From: Pseudomonadota bacterium
Lineage (GTDB): Bacteria; Pseudomonadota; Alphaproteobacteria; Sphingomonadales; Sphingomonadaceae
Direction: 5' to 3'
DNA: 7,050 nt
Assembly (NCBI GenBank): GCA_023386135.1
Contig: JAEWKG010000099.1
Coordinates: forward strand, 1 to 7,050
Shown: positions 1 through 5,006 of the stretch, piece after piece
How the letters are laid out: each line of letters starts with the position of its first letter
How positions within the stretch are numbered: position 1 is the stretch's first letter
Notes under the pieces: model-generated
What the model was told of the DNA's origin: nothing
The model's database searches: none
The model's input: the letters and a program-made list of their open reading frames with translations, nothing else
Position numbers and translations under genes: made by a program

Positions 1-42
1 ACGCAGCCGATCGACTACCGCTTCACCTACGAAGCACGCTGA
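1..42 (+). CDS. C-terminal end of an unidentified plus-strand gene (partial)
   Basis: The window opens in an open frame 1 that ends at a TGA at 40-42. The last residues read TQPIDYRFTYEAR. Nearly every codon ends in G or C (ccg, atc, gac, tac, cgc, ttc, acc, tac), which matches the codon use of the strong genes here and argues that this is coding rather than chance. Only 13 residues are visible, so no family or function can be assigned. The gene would converge tail to tail with the minus-strand cluster, whose last predicted gene ends 87 nt away. The opposite strand is also open over this short stretch, so the call is provisional. Confidence 0.5.
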   Translation, partial: TQPIDYRFTYEAR

Positions 43-129
43 CAACCGGCGATTGTTGATCCTCTTTTGACGGGTTCAGCAGGAGTCAGCGCCGAGGTCC
101 GATGCTGGGTGGAAAGCGGACAGCTCGAT

Positions 130-591
130 TTATCTCGACGCCAGGCAGTCGTTCACAAACTGGTTCTCATTTCGGACCATTGTGATGAGGTTTACGTCTT
201 GACCCACGGCGAACCGTCTTACTTCCTGGCAGGTGGCGTACTCAGCGTTCGCGCTCTGGAGCGCAGTCAGCGAGTATCCGGCCATTCCGTAACCCACGGC
301 TATCTTCGACCATTTGTATAGGTCCGGATTTGGTGGTCCAGGATCGGACTTTCCGTCCGCGTGATAGATGATCAGCCTACTTAGCGCCTCGCTATCGCCT
401 TTCATCGCGTCGGCCTCGACGCTCGGCAGTTCACTCGCGTCGATTGAGGCGGCTTGGAAAGAATTCTCGCGATCATTTATCGAGCAGCCAACTACGAGCG
501 CACTCAATAATATCGCGGCGTATCCCGCATTTGCCGATGCCCGTTTTGCGCTCACACTCGTGAATCTGCCTAAGGGATCACCCGTCCGCAA
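130..591 (-). CDS. Small predicted lipoprotein, function unknown
   Basis: The product is 153 residues if read from the TTG at 591. It has a basic stretch (K16, R17), a hydrophobic segment (about 22-34) and a lipobox-like V33-V34-G35-C36, so it is probably exported, cut before C36 and lipid-anchored. The GTG at 555 would give a neater 24-residue signal with the cysteine at 24. Neither start has a convincing ribosome-binding site, so the N-terminus is uncertain. Residues about 60-112 loosely resemble one Sel1-like helical repeat (A-x-x-x-G-D-x-E-A-L, then YKW and G-x-A-G), but this is weak. C121 and C149 could form a disulfide. Codon use is unlike the upstream enzymes, with TTA, ATA and AGA codons and many A/T third positions. 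It lies 57 nt downstream of the aldolase gene, and its membership in that operon is unproven. No function is recognised. Confidence 0.6.
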   Translation of the reverse strand: MRTGDPLGRFTSVSAKRASANAGYAAILLSALVVGCSINDRENSFQAASIDASELPSVEADAMKGDSEALSRLIIYHADGKSDPGPPNPDLYKWSKIAVGYGMAGYSLTALQSANAEYATCQEVRRFAVGQDVNLITMVRNENQFVNDCLASR

Positions 592-630
592 TAAAACTTT
601 CCCGACGGTCCGCTTTCAGGGCTGACCGCC
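592..630 (-). terminator. Possible weak terminator after the aldolase gene
   Basis: Just downstream of the fda stop, bases 624-630 and 604-610 can pair as a 7-position stem with one mismatch and a 13-nt loop. On the minus strand a short T-rich tract (GTTTTAT, ending at 591) follows after six further bases. The stem is imperfect and the T tract is short and displaced, so this could be only a partial terminator between the metabolic operon and the lipoprotein gene, or chance. It overlaps the region where a promoter or ribosome-binding site for the lipoprotein gene would lie. Confidence 0.25.
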
Positions 631-648
631 GGGTAACAGACGCTCTCC

Positions 649-1536
649 TTAGCGCACCGAGGCGAGGTGGATCTGGTCGATCGCCGACCCGAGGGTCGAA
701 TCGAACTCCTCGTCCGACTGTTGGTGGCGCAGGTCCTGCAGCAGGCCGCGGCTGAAGCTCGCGATCATGCCCTGGTTCTCGGCCAACTTGGCGCACGCCT
801 CGTCGGTCGAGTATCCACCCGATAGCGCCACCACGCGCAGCACCTTGGGGTGGTCGATCAGCGGCCGGTAGAGGTTTGCCTCGACCGGAATCGACAGCTT
901 GAGCATGACCTGCTGGCCTTCGGGCAGCGCGTCGAGCTCGGCGAGGATTGCGTCGCGCAGCACCCGCTCGCCCTCGGCGCGGTCGGCGGCCTTGATGTCG
1001 TATTCGGGTTCGAGGATCGGCATCAGCCCAGCGGCGAGGATACGCTTGCCCTCCTCGAATTGCTGGCGGACGATCTTCACGATCCCGCCGGGCTGGTTCG
1101 ACTTGATCACGCTGCGCATCTTGGTCCCGAACACGCCCTTGGCGCGCGCCCGCTCGAGCAGGGTCTCGAGATCGGGCATCGGCTTCATCAGCTGCACGCC
1201 GTCCGCCTCGTCCTCCAGTCCCTTGTCGACCTTGAGGAACGGCACCACGCCGCGCTCGGCGAGGCGCTCGGGCACCGGCTTGCCGCCGCTCATCCCGTCC
1301 ATCGTCTTCTCGAACAGGATCGCGCCCAGCACCTTGCCGCCGCCGAAGCACGGGCTTTCGATGATCCGCTCGCGCATCGCGTGGATCAGCGCGAACATCT
1401 CGTCGTCGCTGGACCAGCTGCCCTCTTCGACGCCGTAGCCGGTGAGCGCCTTGGGGGTCGAACCACCCGACTGGTCGAGCGCGGCAATGAAGCCCTCGCC
1501 GGTGGCGATGCGGCGGGTCATGTCGTCGGTATTCAT
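649..1536 (-). CDS. fda: Class I fructose-bisphosphate aldolase
   Basis: This cytosolic enzyme reversibly splits fructose-1,6-bisphosphate into dihydroxyacetone phosphate and glyceraldehyde-3-phosphate through a lysine Schiff base, without a metal. The 295-residue protein has the full class I pattern: D21 in ALDQSGGS, K102 in LKVDKG, K145 in MRSVIK, E176 and E178 in ILEPE, the Schiff-base K213 in VMLKLSIP, the phosphate-binding SGGYS at 239-243, and R263 in ASFSR. Length and sequence resemble the short bacterial form known from Staphylococcus (about 296 residues, comparison from memory) rather than the DhnA-type FbaB. The frame stays open upstream to 1593, but the ATG at 1536 is chosen because of a good AGAGGA site and because family members start just before this conserved block. 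It follows the oxygenase gene after 53 nt and probably belongs to the tkt-gap-pgk cluster, supplying the aldolase step of gluconeogenesis and glycolysis. Confidence 0.96.
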   Translation of the reverse strand: MNTDDMTRRIATGEGFIAALDQSGGSTPKALTGYGVEEGSWSSDDEMFALIHAMRERIIESPCFGGGKVLGAILFEKTMDGMSGGKPVPERLAERGVVPFLKVDKGLEDEADGVQLMKPMPDLETLLERARAKGVFGTKMRSVIKSNQPGGIVKIVRQQFEEGKRILAAGLMPILEPEYDIKAADRAEGERVLRDAILAELDALPEGQQVMLKLSIPVEANLYRPLIDHPKVLRVVALSGGYSTDEACAKLAENQGMIASFSRGLLQDLRHQQSDEEFDSTLGSAIDQIHLASVR

Positions 1537-1541
1537 GCAGA

Positions 1542-1547
1542 TCCTCT
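1542..1547 (-). promoter_or_regulatory. Ribosome-binding site that sets the fda start
   Basis: AGAGGA on the minus strand lies 5 nt before the ATG at 1536. It supports this start over the upstream TTG at 1593, which would overlap the end of the oxygenase gene and add 19 residues that do not look like aldolase. Confidence 0.75.
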
Positions 1548-1589
1548 GTGTGAAATGTGGGCAGGCCTTAGCTTCGCCGCGAGTGGGCT

Positions 1590-2237
1590 TCAACCGCTGG
1601 CCGGCTCGGGCTTTGCGGGCTTCAGGTTGATGGCGATGCTGACCCGCTCGGAGTCGCCCAGATAGGGCCGGACGCCGTGCTGCAGCCAGGCGGGGAACAT
1701 CACCATCACCCCGGTCCGGGGCCGAAGCGTCAGCTCGGCGTGTTGGATGGCGCCGTCGGGTTCGCGAAAGGCGAGCTCGGGGCTCGCCATCGCCACCATC
1801 GGCATGCGCGGATCGGTCAGTTGCAGTTCGCCGCCCAGCGCCGGATCGTCGCTGCCCCCGTAGCCGTCGTCTAGATAGTAAACCGCCGACCAGAAGCTAC
1901 CCGGGTGGACGTGGAACTGGTTGGCATGCCCGCGGGTGCAGACGTTGGCCCACATTTCGGCGGTCCAGCGGTAGCGGCTCGCGTCGGGGCTACCCCGGTC
2001 GATCGTGAGTGCCTCGGCCATGCCGATCGCATGGCGCGAGAGATTGCGCGCTGGCTCACCGCCCCACGCGAGCATGTTCATGTTCGAGTGCCACCCACCC
2101 AGATTTGAGTGGGCAATACCGGCCGGGTCTCGCGCGCGCTCGGCGGCGATCGCATCGCGCAGTCCGGCGGCAAGCGACGCGTCGTCCACCGTCTCGATCG
2201 CGAAGGGCGTCGAGAAGAGGTGGCGCACGTCGGCCAT
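1590..2237 (-). CDS. Putative 2OG-Fe(II) oxygenase-like protein (TIGR02466-type)
   Basis: This 215-residue protein resembles the poorly characterised TIGR02466 / 2OG-FeII_Oxy_5 group, recognised from memory. Near the N-terminus it has SNLGGWHS (44-51). The putative iron site begins at H109-V-H111 in NQFHVHPGS, followed by SAVYYLDD. The C-terminal part of the double-stranded beta-helix reads MVMFPAWLQHGVRPY with H187, then R198 in SERVSIAINL, which would bind the 2-oxoglutarate carboxylate. The first motif is H-x-H rather than the classical H-x-D, which I believe is usual in this group. The family has no firmly established substrate, so oxygenase activity is inferred from the fold. The ATG overlaps the thioesterase TGA by one base (TGATG) and there is no clear ribosome-binding site, so translation is probably coupled to the upstream gene. 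There is no signal peptide, suggesting a cytosolic location. Confidence 0.8.
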   Translation of the reverse strand: MADVRHLFSTPFAIETVDDASLAAGLRDAIAAERARDPAGIAHSNLGGWHSNMNMLAWGGEPARNLSRHAIGMAEALTIDRGSPDASRYRWTAEMWANVCTRGHANQFHVHPGSFWSAVYYLDDGYGGSDDPALGGELQLTDPRMPMVAMASPELAFREPDGAIQHAELTLRPRTGVMVMFPAWLQHGVRPYLGDSERVSIAINLKPAKPEPASG

Positions 2238-2695
2238 CAGCCGGTTCGTTTACCGACCTTGCGGATGATGCCGGTGAAGGTGAATACCGGCTTGGCGTCG
2301 GCGGTGATGGTGCCGCGCACGAAGATCGTCTTGCCGCCGGCGCGAACGACCTCGCCGCGCGCTTCCATCCACTGGCCGACGCGCGAGGGGTCGAGGAATT
2401 CCGATGTCATCGACAGCGTGACGGCGAAGTTTTCCTTCAGCTCGTGGTGCGCGATCGAGAACAGCGCGAAGTCGGCGAAGGTCATCAGGCAGCCGCCGTG
2501 CATGAACCCGCCGCCGTTCATGTGCTTCTGCTCGGCGCGGAAGGCGCAGACCGGTTGGCCGTTCTCATCGTTGCGGAAGTAGAACGGGCCCGCGCGCGTC
2601 TCGAACGCATCGTGCGGCCAGTTCATCCACCCGGCGAACTCGCCTTCGGTGACCGCGATCGGCCCGTGCGAGGTTTGCGCGGTTTCCTCGCTCAC
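2237..2695 (-). CDS. PaaI-type hotdog-fold thioesterase
   Basis: The 152-residue product belongs to the PaaI / 4HBT hotdog family, whose members hydrolyse acyl-CoA thioesters in the cytosol. The signature lies at residues 58-75: HMNGGGFMHGG with N60 and H66-G67-G68, followed by D75 in TFADFA. This matches the family pattern N-x-x-G-x-x-HGG and a downstream acidic residue. The C-terminal half has the expected strands, including SMTSEFLDP, EARGEVVRAGGKTIFVRGTI and FTFTGIIRKV. The frame is open far upstream inside pgk, but the start is placed at the GTG at 2695, which overlaps the pgk TGA as GTGA. That length fits the family and the extra upstream residues are low-complexity arginine-rich shadow. 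The ribosome-binding site is weak, so coupling to pgk translation is likely. The substrate cannot be told from sequence, and its role in a sugar-phosphate operon is unclear. Confidence 0.88.
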   Translation of the reverse strand: MSEETAQTSHGPIAVTEGEFAGWMNWPHDAFETRAGPFYFRNDENGQPVCAFRAEQKHMNGGGFMHGGCLMTFADFALFSIAHHELKENFAVTLSMTSEFLDPSRVGQWMEARGEVVRAGGKTIFVRGTITADAKPVFTFTGIIRKVGKRTG

Positions 2696-3894
2696 TGTTC
2701 CAGCGCTTTCACGCCGGGCAGCTCGCGCCCTTCCATCCACTCGAGGAACGCGCCGCCCGCGGTCGAGACGTAGGTGAACCCGTCCGCCACGCCGGCGTGG
2801 TTGAGCGCTGCCACGGTGTCCCCGCCGCCCGCGACCGAGACCAGGCTGCCGTCCTGCGTCAGCGCCGCCGCGGTCCGTGCCAGCGCCACCGTGGCGGCAT
2901 CGAACGGCGGTGTCTCGAAGGCGCCCATCGGCCCGTTCCACACGAGCGTGCGGCAGGTCTTGAGTACGTCGGCGAGCGCCTCGACCGCAGTGGGGCCGAC
3001 GTCGAGTATCATCTCATCGGCGGCGACTTCGTGGACGTTGCAGGTGCGCAAGGACGCCGGATTGGCGGCAAACTCCTTCGCAACCACGACGTCATAGGGC
3101 AGGTGCACCGTGCAGCCGGCGTGATCGGCCTTGTCCATGATCGCGTTGGCGGTCGCGGTCAGGTCATGCTCGCACAGCGACTTGCCGACATCGACCCCGC
3201 GCGCGGCGAGGAAGGTGTTGGCCATGCCGCCGCCGATGATCAGGTGCTGCACCCGCCCGACGAGGTTTTCGAGCACCGCCAGCTTGGTCGAGACCTTGGC
3301 CCCGCCGACCACCGCGGCGACCGGCTGCTCGGGGTTGCCGAGCGCGGCGTCGAGCGCCTTCAACTCCCTCTCCATCGCCCGTCCGGCGTAGGATGGCAGG
3401 AAGTGCGTCAGCCCCTCGGTCGTGGCATGCGCGCGGTGCGCAGCGGAGAATGCATCGTTGACGTAGAAATCGCCATTCGCCGCGATCGCCTTGGCGAATT
3501 CGGGGTCGTTCTTCTCCTCGCCCGGCCAGAAGCGGACATTGTCGAGCAGTCCGATGTCGCCGGGCCGCAGGATGGCGAGCGACTGCTCGACCACCGGGCC
3601 GCTGACCTCGGAGATGAACATCACCTCGCGGCCCAACACCCTCTCGACGTCGCCCTGGACGACACTGGTGCTCATGGTCGAGTATCGTTCGCCCTTGGGC
3701 CGGCCGAAGTGCGCCAGCAGCAGCACCTTCGCGCCGGCGTCAGCCAGTTCGAGGATGGTCGGGGCGCTTGCCTCGACCCGGGTAACGTCGCTCGCCCGGC
3801 CCTCGTTCATCGGCAGGTTGAGATCGACCCGGACGAGCGCGACCTTGCCGGCCAGGTCGTCCGGGAGATCGTCGAGGGTCTTGAACTGTCCCAT
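2692..3894 (-). CDS. pgk: Phosphoglycerate kinase
   Basis: This cytosolic enzyme reversibly transfers phosphate from 1,3-bisphosphoglycerate to ADP, directly after GAPDH in glycolysis. At 400 residues it has normal family length. The N-terminal, phosphoglycerate-binding domain shows RVDLNLP (22-28, with D24 and N26), R39, AHFGRP (61-66, with H62 and R65), LLDNVRF with R121, and NDAFSAAHRAHA with R154. The C-terminal nucleotide domain shows VGGAKVSTKL (K200, K204), NGPMGAFE with E327, GGGDT (356-360) and STAGGAFLEWMEGRELPG. The ATG at 3894 has a GGAG site 7 nt upstream. The gene follows gap after a 90-nt gap that contains a REP-like hairpin pair; the first two bases of the GGAG site are part of that repeat. 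Its TGA overlaps the start of the thioesterase gene. No key residue appears to be missing. Confidence 0.98.
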   Translation of the reverse strand: MGQFKTLDDLPDDLAGKVALVRVDLNLPMNEGRASDVTRVEASAPTILELADAGAKVLLLAHFGRPKGERYSTMSTSVVQGDVERVLGREVMFISEVSGPVVEQSLAILRPGDIGLLDNVRFWPGEEKNDPEFAKAIAANGDFYVNDAFSAAHRAHATTEGLTHFLPSYAGRAMERELKALDAALGNPEQPVAAVVGGAKVSTKLAVLENLVGRVQHLIIGGGMANTFLAARGVDVGKSLCEHDLTATANAIMDKADHAGCTVHLPYDVVVAKEFAANPASLRTCNVHEVAADEMILDVGPTAVEALADVLKTCRTLVWNGPMGAFETPPFDAATVALARTAAALTQDGSLVSVAGGGDTVAALNHAGVADGFTYVSTAGGAFLEWMEGRELPGVKALEQ

Positions 3895-3901
3895 TCACCA
3901 A

Positions 3902-3905
3902 CTCC
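3902..3905 (-). promoter_or_regulatory. pgk ribosome-binding site abutting a REP-like hairpin
   Basis: GGAG lies 7 nt before the pgk ATG. Its two leading G residues (3904-3905) are also the outermost bases of the inverted repeat at 3904-3974, so full pairing of the long repeat could partly occlude the site. This placement is seen in the sequence; an effect on pgk translation is inference. Confidence 0.7.
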
Positions 3906-3974
3906 GCTCGCCCTGAGCCTGTCGAAGGGCGCTAGCGCCGCGCTCGCATCCTTCGACAAGCTCAGGATGAGCGG
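3904..3974. repeat. REP-like inverted pair of hairpins between gap and pgk
   Basis: Two 28-nt arms (3904-3931 and 3947-3974) are inverted copies matching at 23 of 28 positions, separated by a 15-nt spacer. Each arm also contains its own hairpin. Unit 1 (3909-3931) has the stem CGCCCT/AGGGCG, and unit 2 (3947-3969) has CATCCT/AGGATG. The 11-nt loop is GAGCCTGTCGA in unit 1 and, read on the other strand, GAGCTTGTCGA in unit 2. A perfect 12-nt palindrome, GGCGCTAGCGCC, sits at 3928-3939. The layout, a conserved loop with a variable stem in inverted pairs, is that of REP/BIME elements. I recall similar CTTCGACAAGCTCAGG motifs as common in Sphingomonadales intergenic DNA. In the operon transcript it could fold to protect the upstream tkt-gap mRNA, attenuate transcription into pgk, or have no effect. 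Confidence 0.85.
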
Positions 3975-3984
3975 ACCTTTGCAA

Positions 3985-4992
3985 TCAGAGGAATTTCGCC
4001 ATCACACCGGCGGTGTCGATCATCCGGTTCGAAAAGCCCCACTCGTTGTCGTACCACGACACCACGCGAGCGAGCTTCCCTTCGAGCACCGCCGTCTCCA
4101 GCGAATCGACGGTAGAAGAGGCCGGGTAGTGATTGAAATCGCTCGAAACCAGCGGCTGATCGGTGAAGTCGAGCACGCCCTTCATCGGACCTTCGGCCGC
4201 CGCCTTCAGCGCGGCGTTGATCTCCTCGGCGGTGGTGTCGCGGCCCGGAGTGAACACGAGGTCGATCAGCGACACGTTCGGGGTCGGCACGCGGACCGAG
4301 CTGCCGTCGAGCTTGCCCTTCAGCTCGGGCAGCACGAGGCCCACGGCGCGGGCGGCGCCGGTGGTGGTCGGGATCATGTTCATCGCACCCGCACGGGCCC
4401 GGCGCAGGTCCGAGTGGATCTGGTCGAGCATACGCTGGTCGTTGGTGTAGCTGTGGATCGTGGTCATGAACCCGCGTTCGATTCCAACGGTTTCGTTGAG
4501 CACTTTGGCCACCGGCGCGAGGCAGTTGGTGGTGCAGCTCGCGTTCGAGACGATGTCGTCGTCGGCGGTCAGGGTGTCCTGGTTCACCCCGAAGACGATC
4601 GTCTTGGAAACGCCGGTCGCGGGGGCCGAGATCAGCACGCGCTTGGCGCCGGCGGTGAGGTGCGGTCGGCTCGCCTCGTCCGACTGGAAGAAGCCGGTGC
4701 ATTCGAGCACCAAATCGATGCCGTTGGCCTTGTGCGGCAGGTTGCCCGGATCGCGCTCGGCGGTGACGTGGATGTGCTTGCCGTTGACGACGAGGTCGTT
4801 GCCCGCGGTCTCGACCGTGCCGGGGAAGCGGCCGTGGGTGCTGTCGAAGCCGAACAGCAGCGCGTTCGACTTGGTGTCGGCCAAATCGTTGATCGAGACC
4901 AGCTCCAGATCGTGGTCGGTGCGCTCGAGGATGGCGCGCGCCACCAGTCGCCCGATGCGTCCGAAACCGTTGATCGCAACCTTGGTCGCCAT
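3985..4992 (-). CDS. gap: Glyceraldehyde-3-phosphate dehydrogenase, type I
   Basis: This cytosolic enzyme oxidises and phosphorylates glyceraldehyde-3-phosphate to 1,3-bisphosphoglycerate, reducing NAD(P). The 335-residue product has family-typical length. The Rossmann domain opens with NGFGRIGR (8-15), and D36 in VSIND is at the position that favours NAD. The catalytic domain has SNASCTTNC (149-157) with nucleophile C153, H180 in TTIHSYTND, the phosphate-binding region around LRRARAGAMNMIPTTTGAA (197-215), R234 in SSVRVPTPNVS, and the C-terminal WYDNEWGFSNR. The pair that aligns with Leu187-Pro188 of NAD-specific enzymes is Q191-I192 here, a small cofactor-pocket difference. The open frame runs back to 5262 inside tkt, but the ATG at 4992 fits the family start (MATKVAINGFGRIG) and has AGGAG 8 nt upstream. 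It lies 14 nt after tkt and before the REP-like pair and pgk. Confidence 0.98.
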   Translation of the reverse strand: MATKVAINGFGRIGRLVARAILERTDHDLELVSINDLADTKSNALLFGFDSTHGRFPGTVETAGNDLVVNGKHIHVTAERDPGNLPHKANGIDLVLECTGFFQSDEASRPHLTAGAKRVLISAPATGVSKTIVFGVNQDTLTADDDIVSNASCTTNCLAPVAKVLNETVGIERGFMTTIHSYTNDQRMLDQIHSDLRRARAGAMNMIPTTTGAARAVGLVLPELKGKLDGSSVRVPTPNVSLIDLVFTPGRDTTAEEINAALKAAAEGPMKGVLDFTDQPLVSSDFNHYPASSTVDSLETAVLEGKLARVVSWYDNEWGFSNRMIDTAGVMAKFL

Positions 4993-5000
4993 GTGAAAAG

Positions 5001-5005
5001 CTCCT
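5001..5005 (-). promoter_or_regulatory. Ribosome-binding site that sets the gap start
   Basis: AGGAG lies 8 nt before the ATG at 4992 and 1 nt after the tkt stop codon (5007-5009). It is part of the ten-base string GCAGGAGCTT at 4998-5007, which also occurs before tkt at 7000-7009. It excludes the longer in-frame reading that begins inside tkt. Confidence 0.8.
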
Positions 5006-5006
5006 G

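Noticed and set aside
43..66. Possible terminator after the partial plus-strand gene (CAAC/GTTG followed by a short T-rich stretch)
   Set aside because: The stem has only four base pairs with an eight-base loop, which is too weak to call. A 6-nt inverted repeat (GCTGAC/GTCAGC) nearby is also too widely spaced.
67..321. Plus-strand frames at 67-321 and 368-625 opposite the lipoprotein
   Set aside because: Neither has a start site or domain that can be supported, while the minus-strand frame spans the whole region with a signal peptide and lipobox.
1537..1589. Possible internal promoter for the aldolase gene in the 53-nt gap
   Set aside because: No convincing -35/-10 pair or operator-like repeat was found; only the ribosome-binding site is clear.
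850..1665. Plus-strand open frames opposite the aldolase gene
   Set aside because: They are antisense to a complete class I aldolase with all catalytic residues, and their translations show no family features.
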